Shown: positions 20,796-29,734 of the stretch, piece by piece | How positions within the stretch are numbered: position 1 is the first letter of the stretch | Layout: the number at the start of each line of letters is the position of its first letter | Virus record (IMG/VR): IMGVR_UViG_3300037246_001616 | Location: 1 to 37,749 of that record | Direction: 5' to 3' (one strand) | DNA from: a virus | Length of the DNA: 37,749 nt | The notes under the pieces: model-generated | Databases searched by the model: none | What the model was told of the DNA's origin: nothing | The model's input: the letters and a program-made list of their open reading frames with translations, nothing else | Position numbers and translations under genes: made by a program

Positions 20796-22723
20796 TACGC
20801 TCTCCCTGCCGCAGCTCTAAGCCTTGGCATGTAGCTCGCAGGCGACCTCGCTTTGTGACTGAAGCCACCCTTGCTCAGGTTCTTCGCTTTGTGCATCCGA
20901 ATTTCCCTGCGCATCTCATCCAACCGTTTCGCTCCCGCGTCACCGGATCCGTCACCCAAGAGTGACACCGTTTCTGCGTCTATGACGTACTCACCGTCGC
21001 TCAGTCGCGCCGGGATGTCGTCGGACCTACCAGTGCCCGGTCCTTTAACATAACGCCCTGCGGCGCTCACAGTGGGACTGATGCGCTGTACGTCGGCGTT
21101 CTGAGCGAAGTGATCGAAGTGACCTCCACGCTGGAAGCCAGTGCCTTGCCCAAGCTCTGGCGGAGGTGGCATCCACGTGCCGGTGTTCTGATCCAGATTG
21201 TAGCCAGCTGCTCGCAGTCGGCCACCATTACCCCGGACCATGTTGGCTGGAACAGGCTGACCTTGTGCCATCAGCGCAGCGATCTGATCTTGTGCTCCCA
21301 GTCCGCCCGTCGGACCCGGTCCAGCTGTTGGCGTGCCAGTCTCTCCAGCGAAAGGATCTGGAGTGATGAACAAGCTCTCACCTGTCTGCGGTGCTCCTGC
21401 CCTGCCGTACGTGTAGTACGCGTTCGGATCTGTCGGGCCAATGAACTGACGCTGGCTATCGTAGATCGGCAGTGACTCCAACATGTGCGGTGGCAATTCA
21501 GGAGGTGGCTCTTCTTCGTACTCACCACCCTGCAGTGCACCCATCATAGTCATGGCTGGGAGCGCGTACTTCATCAGATCGCTCTGACCACCCGTCGGCG
21601 GAGCTGCTGCTGGAGGAGGTGCTCCAGCAGAGGCAGCGGCAGGGGCTCCTGTGCCAGCAGGGTATTCGCCAAACACATCTTCGGTAGTCTGCACCGAACC
21701 TTCAGGGACCGGACTCATAGGTAACGGAGCATCGAGGCTGATCAGATCTTGTGAAGCTGGGTCAGCAACAGCCGACAGCGCACCCGTTTCAGTGGGCCGC
21801 ACTGCCATGATGCCACCGGCACCCGGATCTTCGAGATTGAATAGTTCCTGACCTCTCTCGGTGATGCCCTCCATCGTTGGCTGCATCATCTGACTCATTG
21901 CGCCCTGCATAGCACCCGTTGCGAAGTCACCACCGGTCAATTCGGCACCTGCGCCACTGGCGAGGCTTGAACCGATGAGAGCTGCAGTTGAGTCCTGCAA
22001 TCCGGGAGCAATATCTTTCACGAAGCCACCCGCGACGTCGCCGAGACCTCCAGCGACAGCACCAGAGATTGCACCCGTTGCAAAGTCGCCACCACCTGCT
22101 GCGGACAGGCCACCTCGGACTACTGCATTACCGATGATACTCGCCGCAGCACCTGACCCACCTCCGGTCAACAGGCCACCGACCCACGTACCCAGTCCGG
22201 GTGCGAAAATGCTCAGTGCAATTGGAGCAACGATCTGGAAGATCTTGGATTCGAAGACTTTCTTCACTGCCTTCTTTACTTTCTTCCAGATCTTGGAGAA
22301 GAATCCGTACTCAGGCATGCCGGTGTTCGGGTTGATGTCGGCCTTGCCCCACATTCCTTCGAGAACGCCCAACTCTTCAGGCGTCATGTGCACCATCATC
22401 GAGTCACCGTTACGTCCGCCTTTGCGTGTCGTCTCAGCAGCTTTTGCCAGACCACCCTCGGCTTTATCGACGTAGCCACCGATCTCGTACAGCTTCACCT
22501 TCTTGGCGTCGCTCGTTGCCATCCCCGCTTTCTTCATCATCTCTGATATAGCAAACGAATAGAGCAACTCAGGACCACCGGGGACGCCCTCGATCAGTTC
22601 AGCAGCATCAACGATCTCTTTGTCGCCACCTTGTTCTGCCAGCATGGGAGCAAGACCGCGTCGTGCACGGATTGCCGCTCCGGCGTTAGCCTCTTCGGGT
22701 GCAGAATTATTTCGTGTAGCCAT
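20795..22723 (-). CDS. Structural/internal virion protein with glycine-zipper region
   Basis: This 642-residue protein starts at ATG 22723, four bases after the preceding small gene. Residues about 135-155 are a basic amphipathic helix (FFSKIWKKVKKAVKKVFESK), followed by a long hydrophobic Gly-zipper region (about 155-270, including LSIFAPGLGTWVGGLLTGGG). In it GGDFATGA occurs twice, an internal repeat. The middle is Pro/Ala-rich and disordered. The C-terminus has DDIPARLSDGEYVIDAETVS and AKRLDEMRREI, a tail motif common in phage virion proteins of unknown exact role. The membrane-like region suggests envelope penetration during ejection; this is inference. Confidence 0.7.
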   Translation of the reverse strand: MATRNNSAPEEANAGAAIRARRGLAPMLAEQGGDKEIVDAAELIEGVPGGPELLYSFAISEMMKKAGMATSDAKKVKLYEIGGYVDKAEGGLAKAAETTRKGGRNGDSMMVHMTPEELGVLEGMWGKADINPNTGMPEYGFFSKIWKKVKKAVKKVFESKIFQIVAPIALSIFAPGLGTWVGGLLTGGGSGAAASIIGNAVVRGGLSAAGGGDFATGAISGAVAGGLGDVAGGFVKDIAPGLQDSTAALIGSSLASGAGAELTGGDFATGAMQGAMSQMMQPTMEGITERGQELFNLEDPGAGGIMAVRPTETGALSAVADPASQDLISLDAPLPMSPVPEGSVQTTEDVFGEYPAGTGAPAAASAGAPPPAAAPPTGGQSDLMKYALPAMTMMGALQGGEYEEEPPPELPPHMLESLPIYDSQRQFIGPTDPNAYYTYGRAGAPQTGESLFITPDPFAGETGTPTAGPGPTGGLGAQDQIAALMAQGQPVPANMVRGNGGRLRAAGYNLDQNTGTWMPPPPELGQGTGFQRGGHFDHFAQNADVQRISPTVSAAGRYVKGPGTGRSDDIPARLSDGEYVIDAETVSLLGDGSGDAGAKRLDEMRREIRMHKAKNLSKGGFSHKARSPASYMPRLRAAAGRA

Positions 22724-22727
22724 CGCT

Positions 22728-22997
22728 CTATCCCATAAAGTTTGTGGTGGAGAACATTCTCCTCGCCCACTCTTTCCAATTGTCATAGTCCATTGGGTCA
22801 GGCACATCTTGCCCCAACGCATCGACTCCGCCAAACACGCCGCTCGCCCACTGCTGCCACTCAGCTGGATCGTCCAGTCGGGGGTAGTTGGGATCGGATC
22901 CATTCTGGTCGCTGGAAAAAAACTCCAGCTCACCAGTCATCCGGTCAGCCCACTGGATCACCTCACTGTCAGCGAAGCCTCGGGGATCGATGATCAT
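22728..22997 (-). CDS. Small acidic, Trp-rich protein of unknown function
   Basis: This 89-residue protein starts ATG 22997 overlapping the previous TGA (ATGA). It is rich in Asp, Pro and Trp (DDPAEWQQWASGVFGG, MDYDNWKEWARRMFS). The segments EWQQWASGVFGG and NWKEWARRMFST may be a short internal repeat. It lies between the gp10-like tail gene and a large virion gene, so a minor structural or chaperone role is possible. The family is not recognised. Confidence 0.7.
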   Translation of the reverse strand: MIIDPRGFADSEVIQWADRMTGELEFFSSDQNGSDPNYPRLDDPAEWQQWASGVFGGVDALGQDVPDPMDYDNWKEWARRMFSTTNFMG

Positions 22998-24550
22998 GAC
23001 TCGACCCTTCCGTCGGCTGGTTCAATGTGCGCGTAGGTCTTGCCCTGTTCGAAGTTGCCTCCGCCTGTGTTCGACTCAAACTTGAAGCTCATCAGCCGCC
23101 GGATGTCTTTAAATTTAACAGTTTCTTCGTCGCTTGCCGAAGGTGTCGCAAAAATCGTCTCCGGATCTGACGTCACGACGCTGGCTTTAGCGTTCGCACG
23201 ACCCTTAACTTGCACCGTCATGTCACCTGCCTGCACGAAGTCGGGTTCGATCCGTGCAACACGCAGAGACTTGTTCGCGTCGCCTTGGTCAAGCAACGCA
23301 AACTCATGTGTTTCGAACGACGCGCGCACCGCACTGATGTTACTCAAACGGATCTTGTCGAACGCAGTCTCGTGCTGCCACAGTGTGCGACCTGCACCGG
23401 AGACGATCTCGTTGTCCACCATGAAGGGACGCTGATACACATCGGCGTAGATGCCTGCGCAACGTCCCTGATTGAGGTCATCGCTGTCAGGCAACGCAGT
23501 GTCGAACCAGTAACCTTCGCGCACGTTGTAAACAACTGCATGCGTGCACTCGGTTGCATTGCCTCTTGGATAACACCACCACAGCTCACCGTAGCGAGGG
23601 ATCTTCATGCCGAAACATTTTTGCCGCTCGCGGAAGTTGATGTTGTCGAAGAACCAATTCTGATTCAGGTTGTTGGGAACCTCTCGCACGACACCGTTGA
23701 ACATGTACCACCGATCCACTCCGGGCCAGTAGTAAATGCCATCCATTTCAATGACGCCCTGAGAACTCATGATGGTCATGCCACGAGCAATAACGTCGTA
23801 CGCGAAGTCAGGTTGACCACCTCCACCACCGGGGATGAAAGTGGCGCGAATAAGAATGTCCAGTCCCCAGAACAATGCTGCGGGACCTTGCCCAGCTCCA
23901 CGCAGCGGCATGCCCTTCACGATCTTCTGCGTACCAATATTTATAGCGACCGGTGCCAACGTAAGATTGTTAGGTTGTGACTGAAGGATGAGTCCCTTAC
24001 TGCCGTAAGTCCACGTGAACACGCCACTCACGACGACGCCACCACTGGTTGCTTCGGAAGCGTTGTAATCAGCGTGCAGACCTGTGGTGTTAAGGATGGT
24101 CGTCGCATCGACGGTGTCAATGTACAGAGTACCGTTGACGGAGTTGTCGATGTTCGCTGCGTTCTCTGCAACGTGCGCCATCAGCAAATGATTACCGGTA
24201 CCACCCGTGTCGGCGAAGATGTCGAACTGCCACAGGTTGTTGAGATCTGCATTGAATCCTGCAGGCGTGCGATCACTGAACAGGTTAAGCGAACCGTTCG
24301 ACACTTGGTACTGCCCGATGGTATTCGGATGACCAAGATGTAAGTACTGGATGTCGTCTGCAGAGAACGAAGCTATGCCGCGAGTAATCTCCGGCACCGT
24401 GTCGGTGACCTGCTGATAGCCGCCAATCTTTTTTGGTTTGCCACGCTGGAACCTGCACCACTGACCATCGAGGTAGTGCTCGCTGTCGAAACGCGTCCCG
24501 TCCCGTTTAATTCCGGGAGCAGACGCTAGCAATGCAGGTTGTTCAGGCAT
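22994..24550 (-). CDS. Tail nozzle/hub-like beta-propeller protein (P22 gp10-type)
   Basis: This 518-residue beta-rich protein opens with an APGIKRDGTRFDSEHYLDGQ WCRFQRGKPKKIGGY region. This is the pattern of podovirus tail proteins of the P22 gp10 / 'DNA stabilisation' type that close the portal end and form the tail hub. Many regularly spaced aromatic strands follow (WYMFNGVVREVP, YGELWWCYPRG, VVYNVREGYWFD), as in beta-propellers. The C-terminal 90 residues are a separate beta domain. It lies directly downstream of a large fibre gene, as expected for tail genes. The assignment is by sequence pattern only; T7 gp12-like nozzle is the closest alternative name for the same role. Confidence 0.7.
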   Translation of the reverse strand: MPEQPALLASAPGIKRDGTRFDSEHYLDGQWCRFQRGKPKKIGGYQQVTDTVPEITRGIASFSADDIQYLHLGHPNTIGQYQVSNGSLNLFSDRTPAGFNADLNNLWQFDIFADTGGTGNHLLMAHVAENAANIDNSVNGTLYIDTVDATTILNTTGLHADYNASEATSGGVVVSGVFTWTYGSKGLILQSQPNNLTLAPVAINIGTQKIVKGMPLRGAGQGPAALFWGLDILIRATFIPGGGGGQPDFAYDVIARGMTIMSSQGVIEMDGIYYWPGVDRWYMFNGVVREVPNNLNQNWFFDNINFRERQKCFGMKIPRYGELWWCYPRGNATECTHAVVYNVREGYWFDTALPDSDDLNQGRCAGIYADVYQRPFMVDNEIVSGAGRTLWQHETAFDKIRLSNISAVRASFETHEFALLDQGDANKSLRVARIEPDFVQAGDMTVQVKGRANAKASVVTSDPETIFATPSASDEETVKFKDIRRLMSFKFESNTGGGNFEQGKTYAHIEPADGRVES

Positions 24551-24560
24551 TAAAGGTCAC

Positions 24561-26849
24561 TCATGAGATGTTGTCGTTCTCCGAGACTTCAAAGAAGGAA
24601 GGCTGGAGGATCGTAGTGTTCACAGCACTGGCTGTGTTCTGTGCAAACTGCAAAGCGAGAGTTCCCGCCAGCGTAGCGTGTGACTCAAAGGTAAACTCAA
24701 TCAGCACACAGTTTGTCCCTGTCTCCATCGTGGTGATGTTGATTTCATTAAAGGCACTCAGCTCTACGTCTGTCTCTACCGTGCTGACGGCAGACGTGGA
24801 CGTCCATATGGCAAACCCTGTTTCTTCCGGTGTCTGGCTATAGTCCAGAGCGAACTTAATGTCAGCCACTGTGGTTGAAGACCAGAAGATGGTCGCCTTG
24901 CATTTATAACGTCGAGCGGGAGCGATGTGGTAGTTAGATAAGTTGCCGATGTTAGCGAGGACATCGTCGTTATTCATTACATCAAGAGCAAGAGTAGCTC
25001 TGCGCTGCATCCCATCAATCCTGTAGTCATTACCAGAATCATCCTCAAAGTGCATCGTGTTCGGATTCGTGCCGACTACATTGGGACCATCACTCCAAAG
25101 CTGACCAAACCCTCCAACCTGTGCTTCAGGACCACCCGACCGCTCGCCTAAGAAGATAGACCCATTCGTGAACCTCCAAATCTCATCGGTCTGGAAGTGG
25201 AAGATAGTGCCACCGGAGGAAACGAGGAAAGCAGTCCCCCCTCCTACGAACAGTTCTACTTGATCAGCTCCACTCGATGCGATGAAGCTTTGACCGTTGT
25301 TAGTTTTAATATCTCCCGCTACACCAATTTCAATGTTTCCTCCAGCATCAACCCAACCACCAGAGCCATCCCCCTTCAGCAGACGACCGAGTGCTGCGCT
25401 CGCTCCGACATCGCTGCCGGGAATCGTGATTGTCTTCGTCGAACCGACACCACTTGCCGTTACACCTGCCCCTACGAAGTCGAGCGTGTCTGCCAACGTC
25501 GCTAACGGCACACCTTCGTCTTCAATGGTGATACCCGGCGAGGCCAGATCGACGATGTCTTGAATCGTCGCTTTGTACGTCAGATTGTCATCGATGTCCT
25601 CGAACGCAATGAAGTCACCTACGACAGGTGTTGGTGTCACGTTCGCACTGTTGATGTCGAGGATGAGCGTGCGGTCTCCTGTTAGGTCACCACCACCATC
25701 CAGTCCAGCACCTGTATTGATCAATCGGCCTTCAGGAGGTACTTCCAAGTTGATTTGTGCACCACCGGGAGTCGTCGCACCCGTGCCACCCTGTCCAACG
25801 GTGATCGGGAACGCCACACTGGTGGATGACGTTGCGTTGATCACGTCGGTAGCATCGGAGTAAAGGATTACGCTTTGCCCTTGCGGGACAGTTATCCCGG
25901 CACCAGCAACTGTGCTGACCTCCAGCGAAAAGGCACCGCTCGTCTGGTTGTCTGCCCAGTACTGCTGCGTCGTATTCGGTACGACGATGCGTCGGTTACC
26001 CGTCAGTGCGCCCGTGAATCGATACGAGATCCTGTCGAGGTTCGCACCAGAGAGCACGAAGTCACCAGAGCCCGGTACCGCAAGCGACACGAAGTCGAAC
26101 GCGATGACCGAAGCGACCGTCAGACCGATGGTGTACCAGTCAACGCCGTCCGTGAAGATGAACGTACTGCCATTCGGATCGAGGTTAAGACTCGATGCTC
26201 CATCGATGTCGCCAGACGGAGGTACGATGTTGAGCGTACCGCTGCCGGAGTTGCGCAGCATAAAGAACCAGTTGTTGCCAATGTCAACCGCTCCCGCACT
26301 CGGCAAGTTACAGGTGCCTGCACCTGCGATGTAGATGAGACACTTCGCTCGATCACCAGTGACCACGGTAAATGGTGTCGCAGCTTCCTCATCCGAATCA
26401 ATAATCTGGTTGAGTTGTGAGCCGTCAGCTTCGAGTCCATCACCTGCTAACACGGAAGCAGACGCTGGGGTGGCTGCATTGCCCCCCAAAAGGAACGTGG
26501 TCCACAAGCCCATGTCCGTGGTGTTGTCAGTCAGTATGATGACCCACTGCTCACCGGGCTGCACATCTTGAATCGTGCCGCCTGTGACATCACGCACAGT
26601 GAACGTGTTCCCGCCAACGTTATTGAACGTCGCCTTATTACCCAGCGAGGTGTTCCTCGCGTCGGGCATGTCTATGTTGAGTGCCGGAGCCGTAGTGTTG
26701 ACATCCATGACATCCGCAACGACGTCGCCGCCTGTGATCTGCTGCTCAGTCGGCCATTGCAAAACAACATCGATGGCTGTTTCGAGTTCGAGATAACTGA
26801 CCCTCGATGGGAAGATCAGGTTGCCTCCAAATACGTCGGTATAAGACAT
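24561..26849 (-). CDS. Tail fibre / receptor-binding protein
   Basis: This 762-residue protein has an N-terminal part (about 1-340) of beta-strand repeats with NRRIVVPNTTQQYWADNQTS and QGQSVILYSDATDVINA, typical of phage tail fibre shafts. PITVGQGGTGATTPGGAQIN (about 349-366) is the well-known fibre linker motif. Residues 440-476 carry an 'IEDEGVPLATL...STKTIT' module also present in two other late genes. The C-terminal about 150 residues form a compact beta-rich head likely to bind the receptor. It overlaps the upstream adaptor-like gene by TGATG, so it is tightly coupled to tail assembly. Confidence 0.8.
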   Translation of the reverse strand: MSYTDVFGGNLIFPSRVSYLELETAIDVVLQWPTEQQITGGDVVADVMDVNTTAPALNIDMPDARNTSLGNKATFNNVGGNTFTVRDVTGGTIQDVQPGEQWVIILTDNTTDMGLWTTFLLGGNAATPASASVLAGDGLEADGSQLNQIIDSDEEAATPFTVVTGDRAKCLIYIAGAGTCNLPSAGAVDIGNNWFFMLRNSGSGTLNIVPPSGDIDGASSLNLDPNGSTFIFTDGVDWYTIGLTVASVIAFDFVSLAVPGSGDFVLSGANLDRISYRFTGALTGNRRIVVPNTTQQYWADNQTSGAFSLEVSTVAGAGITVPQGQSVILYSDATDVINATSSTSVAFPITVGQGGTGATTPGGAQINLEVPPEGRLINTGAGLDGGGDLTGDRTLILDINSANVTPTPVVGDFIAFEDIDDNLTYKATIQDIVDLASPGITIEDEGVPLATLADTLDFVGAGVTASGVGSTKTITIPGSDVGASAALGRLLKGDGSGGWVDAGGNIEIGVAGDIKTNNGQSFIASSGADQVELFVGGGTAFLVSSGGTIFHFQTDEIWRFTNGSIFLGERSGGPEAQVGGFGQLWSDGPNVVGTNPNTMHFEDDSGNDYRIDGMQRRATLALDVMNNDDVLANIGNLSNYHIAPARRYKCKATIFWSSTTVADIKFALDYSQTPEETGFAIWTSTSAVSTVETDVELSAFNEINITTMETGTNCVLIEFTFESHATLAGTLALQFAQNTASAVNTTILQPSFFEVSENDNIS
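25422..25532 (-). repeat. Fibre module A copy (IEDEGVPLA...STKTI), in the 24561-26849 fibre gene
   Basis: This copy encodes about 37 residues, GITIEDEGVPLATL, a DFVGA core and SGVGSTKTITI. Related copies occur at 30790-30894 and 35757-35868 in two other genes. DNA similarity between copies is visible but interrupted at third positions, which points to old duplication or exchange and protein-level selection. Confidence 0.8.
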
Positions 26850-27493
26850 CAGACTGTATCCCTTGTGACTTGTCTATCGACGATACGTTTGATGTCTTGA
26901 CCTTCGAGAATCGCAAGGTCCTTTTCGTAAATTTTTTCCCACACATCAATTCGTTCATCGTTCTTTAAAAATGGAGTTGCCTGCAGGAGTGCACCATGAA
27001 GCAGGGCGTTCGGGGCAAAGTCCGTCGTCCAGTTCGTTTGGTTGGTGTTATCCAGTAGCGCAGGCAACTCCCAATAGTTCACCTCGAACGGATAAGCAAA
27101 ATCCGCCGAGGGAACAATCAACCAGTTAAAGTAATCGTAGTCGGCATAGAATTTTGGCTGGGCTGTGAGTGCCTCATCAGGCCAATAACGCCGACAGTAT
27201 TCATACGCGCGAGCAAACAGAGGGGTGCGTACCTGAGTAACGCCCACGCCGAAGTTGATGCTGATAGTGTCACGCCAGCGATCAGGTTTCGGGATAACTG
27301 ATTGTCCAACCCCCATGGTGTCCGTGACGACAGTAACGAAGCCAAGAATCTTCAGTCGGTTCGCCAGCTCCCGCTCTGCGAGATTAATCAGAGAGGGGAG
27401 CTGCTCGAATACTGTCGGATCCACACTCGTGCCTCGCTCCAGATATTTTCGGAGATCTTCTAAGAGCGAGTTGAATGTCATCGAAACAGCCAT
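26849..27493 (-). CDS. Head-tail adaptor / tail tubular-A-like protein
   Basis: This 214-residue protein is helical at both ends with a beta middle. The opening MTFNSLLEDLRKYLERG and PSLINLAERELANRLK, then VIPKPDRWRDTISINF and KFYADYDYFNWLIVPSADFA, follow the layout of podovirus adaptors (P22 gp4/T7 gp11-type) that join portal to tail. A C-terminal helix (NDERIDVWEKIYEKDLAILE) completes it. The strong AAGGAG ribosome site precedes ATG 27493. The window has a second adaptor-like gene at 31405-32472, so one of them may serve a different collar position. Confidence 0.7.
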   Translation of the reverse strand: MAVSMTFNSLLEDLRKYLERGTSVDPTVFEQLPSLINLAERELANRLKILGFVTVVTDTMGVGQSVIPKPDRWRDTISINFGVGVTQVRTPLFARAYEYCRRYWPDEALTAQPKFYADYDYFNWLIVPSADFAYPFEVNYWELPALLDNTNQTNWTTDFAPNALLHGALLQATPFLKNDERIDVWEKIYEKDLAILEGQDIKRIVDRQVTRDTV

Positions 27494-27503
27494 GGGTTAC
27501 TCC

Positions 27504-27929
27504 TTACGCGTTGGGATCGACGACTGGGTTGTCATCATCCGGCAGCGTATCTTCTGCGGGTGAAGCTGGTTCAGAGTCAACGGTGTCGGTTGGTACTTCG
27601 TCGTCCACAGTTTCTTCCGGCTCTTCTTCTTCAAGAAGTTCCTCCTTCGCTGCCTGCAGACGCGCGTGTGCATCGTCAGACCTTGCACGCATGACAGCCC
27701 ACTCACTGTCATTGGGTGGCCTACCTTGCGCAGCCATGTCTTCGATGGTTTTGGTGAACACTTTGAGTTCGTCGAGAGCATCATCACCTTGTGAAATTAA
27801 AGCGCCGAGTATGCCGAGTAGCTCGGAGGCTTGGCCGAACTTTACGCTGCTGCCACCACCCAATGCAGGGTTGGACAACACCGTACTCAGACCATTGATT
27901 GCGAGTATTGCTAGTGAGATTGGATCCAT
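27504..27929 (-). CDS. Acidic-tailed protein of unknown function next to the lysis genes
   Basis: This 141-residue protein has a hydrophobic N-terminal half (ISLAILAINGLSTVLSNPAL; LLGILGALIS) that is not long enough for a clear membrane span, and a helix with AQGRPPNDSEWAVMRARSDD. The tail is very acidic (EELLEEEEPEETVDDE). The G-R-x-P-[NT]-x-x-E-W pattern recurs in small phage proteins near lysis or structural genes. AAAGGAG lies about 10 bases before the ATG. The function is unknown. Confidence 0.7.
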   Translation of the reverse strand: MDPISLAILAINGLSTVLSNPALGGGSSVKFGQASELLGILGALISQGDDALDELKVFTKTIEDMAAQGRPPNDSEWAVMRARSDDAHARLQAAKEELLEEEEPEETVDDEVPTDTVDSEPASPAEDTLPDDDNPVVDPNA

Positions 27930-27931
27930 TG

Positions 27932-28342
27932 TTATTGTGCTCCTTTGATGTTTCGAATTATTTCATTTATCAGGGGAGCTAACTCTGTAATCCAACCGTC
28001 AAGTTCCCTCGACGCGCTGAGTAAGCGCTGTTCGCTTGTTTCTCCCGCGTCGAATTCGCCCTTAATAATTAGAAATGCCGTGTAAGCGTCCAACAAACTG
28101 TCGGCCACCGGCTTCGCTCGTTCCTCTGCCTGAATGATGCGTAGTTTTACACCGCGAGGGATGGCTGGATCTTCAACAAGATCAGCAGCCGTCTCCTGTA
28201 CGATGACAAACGTGCCGTAAGCAGCATATGCTCGCTGCTCAGATGTTTCCGCTGCCGCAATGGGATTTGCAGTCTGACATCCTGCAAGAGCAAAGAGCCA
28301 AAGCATCAACCATGCGTAGCGGTAGTCGAGTTTCCTCACCAT
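27932..28342 (-). CDS. Phage-encoded lipoprotein, possible outer-membrane spanin or exclusion protein
   Basis: This 136-residue protein has a signal peptide ending in the lipobox L19-A-G-C22. Positive residues precede it (VRKLDYRY) and a hydrophobic core follows (AWLMLWLFALAG). Cleavage before C22 would leave a 115-residue lipoprotein, mostly helical. I chose ATG 28342 because GGAGGT lies 8 bases before it; ATG 28357 would be upstream of that site. It lies beside holin, endolysin and a membrane-anchored coiled-coil protein, so an o-spanin role is attractive. At 115 residues the mature protein is longer than typical Rz1-type o-spanins, so superinfection exclusion or another envelope role remains possible. 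Confidence 0.75.
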   Translation of the reverse strand: MVRKLDYRYAWLMLWLFALAGCQTANPIAAAETSEQRAYAAYGTFVIVQETAADLVEDPAIPRGVKLRIIQAEERAKPVADSLLDAYTAFLIIKGEFDAGETSEQRLLSASRELDGWITELAPLINEIIRNIKGAQ

Positions 28343-28343
28343 A

Positions 28344-28574
28344 CTAAATACCTCCATCCCCGGTGCCTGAGATTTTGTTCACCGTACGCCGCACCGTGAG
28401 CGCTTGGTAATCTTTAAAGAATGCTACTGCTGCACCACCGACAAGAGAGACCCACGTCGCTGTCGTTAGATCGGCGAACGTCAGATCTGGATTGCTGGTG
28501 AACAGCGTTACGACGCTTGATCCAAACAGAATCAGCGCTGCAATGAGTGCTCCTGTGAGAGTGTTAATGTTCAT
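28344..28574 (-). CDS. Holin-like two-TM protein
   Basis: This 76-residue protein has two hydrophobic segments (about 5-25, LTGALIAALILFGSSVVTLF; and 36-53, TWVSLVGGAAVAFF) and a basic C-terminal tail (VRRTVNK). That is the layout of a class II holin. ATG 28574 has an AGGAAGGG ribosome site 2-9 bases away, and the gene begins inside the 3' end of the endolysin gene. Holins open the inner membrane and release the endolysin, which fits this endolysin having no signal sequence. Confidence 0.75.
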   Translation of the reverse strand: MNINTLTGALIAALILFGSSVVTLFTSNPDLTFADLTTATWVSLVGGAAVAFFKDYQALTVRRTVNKISGTGDGGI

Positions 28575-29022
28575 GTCCCTTCCTCCAGTTATTGATGTAC
28601 TCGTCCGTCGTGCCACGTCCGAGATCTGTGTTGTAGTGCTCCTTCCAGTAAGTAGCCTGATGTTTCAGGTCACCTGCTTGCGGAAGTGGAGCGCGCACAC
28701 GCCTGTAATGCACACGACACATCGCAACTGCGTATTTCAAATTCCAGATCAGCTCTCGCGAATCCGGGCCTCCGATCTCAGACACAGCTGCTGCTAGCCT
28801 GTCACGGAACTGCAGGTAGTTATTCCAAATGTCATCATGCGTTGCGGGTTCCATCTGGCACACGCCCAACGCTGGACCGCTGCCCAGCTGCTTGATGTAA
28901 ATAAGTCTCGACTCTTGAAGACATGTGCCCAGCACCAGCTCGGAAGCTGCTGTCGAATACAAGCCCAGATCTTCGAGAGTCGGCTCGATGATCAGGTCAA
29001 TAAATTGTTCGCGATCAATCAC
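28564..29022 (-). CDS. Endolysin, lytic-transglycosylase/lysozyme-like
   Basis: This 152-residue protein starts with GTG overlapping the previous TGA. It carries the lysozyme-like core: catalytic E37 in GTCLQESRLIY and the substrate strand GPALGVCQMEPATH (49-62). This is like the E-S...GxxQ[MI] arrangement in soluble lytic transglycosylases and phage endolysins. No signal peptide or membrane anchor is present, so it should be exported through the adjacent holin. It probably degrades host peptidoglycan. Whether it is a glycosidase or a transglycosylase cannot be told from sequence alone. Confidence 0.8.
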   Translation of the reverse strand: MIDREQFIDLIIEPTLEDLGLYSTAASELVLGTCLQESRLIYIKQLGSGPALGVCQMEPATHDDIWNNYLQFRDRLAAAVSEIGGPDSRELIWNLKYAVAMCRVHYRRVRAPLPQAGDLKHQATYWKEHYNTDLGRGTTDEYINNWRKGHEH

Positions 29023-29366
29023 GAAGTGTCTTCCGTTTTCAATTCTGCTCTCGCTTCTTGCAACGCTTCCAGCTCAATCTGCAGATCAGTCAGATACTCT
29101 GCGTCCTCTGACTCCCAGTCCGTGTCCTGACGCTGCCGGAACTTCAACGCTGCGATCTCTTTGCGCAGCGAATTGATGTCACGTGTCAGCAGCACCGAGA
29201 ACGCAGACTTAATTGGCTGCGCCTGATCCTGTGCGATCTGCTTGAAGTCTTCAGCCAATGCATTGGAGATGAGTGGCTTGCCGACGTACCACAGAACGGG
29301 GATCAGGACCGCAAGAGACGCAACGGTACTAAAAATTGTGCTTACTGAAACTTCTCTTGCAGCCAT
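29019..29366 (-). CDS. Membrane-anchored coiled-coil protein, i-spanin-like
   Basis: This 115-residue protein has one N-terminal transmembrane segment (about 9-29, STIFSTVASLAVLIPVLWYV) and a long charged coiled coil (about 60-110, RDINSLRKEIAALKFRQRQD and following). That is the i-spanin layout: inner-membrane anchor with a periplasmic coil. It is coupled by GTGA to the endolysin gene. A partner lipoprotein gene lies at 27932-28342, not nested as in Rz/Rz1. Alternative: a tail-associated or other membrane protein. Confidence 0.7.
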   Translation of the reverse strand: MAAREVSVSTIFSTVASLAVLIPVLWYVGKPLISNALAEDFKQIAQDQAQPIKSAFSVLLTRDINSLRKEIAALKFRQRQDTDWESEDAEYLTDLQIELEALQEARAELKTEDTS

Positions 29367-29377
29367 AATCCTCTTCC

Positions 29378-29695
29378 TTACGCTTCAGGCTTTGGGTCTT
29401 CAGCGCTTTCGTTTGCGGCCTTTCCTTCTTCCCCGCTTGGGCCTTGGTCCCCTTGGGGTGGGGTTTCCACGGGAGCCATGGGGGGCTTTGGGTCACCTCC
29501 TCCAGAATTTTCCGGCTGCGGTTGTGCAAGCACAACTTCACCTTGTGCCAGTGCCTGCAGCATCCCTTCGAGGACACCCAGTGCGCCGGATTTTGCCACC
29601 GACAGTGGCACCGGTAGATCATCTACCTGTAACAACTTCACACCCGCTGCCGCAGCCATCTGAATCTGGACTGGACTTACTTCTTGCTTTGCCAT
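29378..29695 (-). CDS. Small Pro/Glu-rich late protein of unknown function
   Basis: This 105-residue protein starts at ATG 29695 (GGAGAAAAAGAA upstream). The N-terminal half (VSPVQIQMAAAAGVKLLQVD; VLEGMLQALAQGEVV) is helical, and the C-terminal half is Pro/Gly/Glu-rich and disordered (PKPPMAPVETPPQGDQGP). It is the first gene before the lysis cassette proper. The family is not recognised. Confidence 0.65.
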   Translation of the reverse strand: MAKQEVSPVQIQMAAAAGVKLLQVDDLPVPLSVAKSGALGVLEGMLQALAQGEVVLAQPQPENSGGGDPKPPMAPVETPPQGDQGPSGEEGKAANESAEDPKPEA

Positions 29696-29734
29696 TTCTT
29701 TTTCTCCTAAGTTAAGGCTTTCGCCCACGTAAAA

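Noticed and set aside
23241-23270. GGTTCGATCC-like sequence resembling a tRNA T-arm
   Set aside because: It is coding for RIEPDF in the gp10-like gene and has no acceptor, D or anticodon stem around it.
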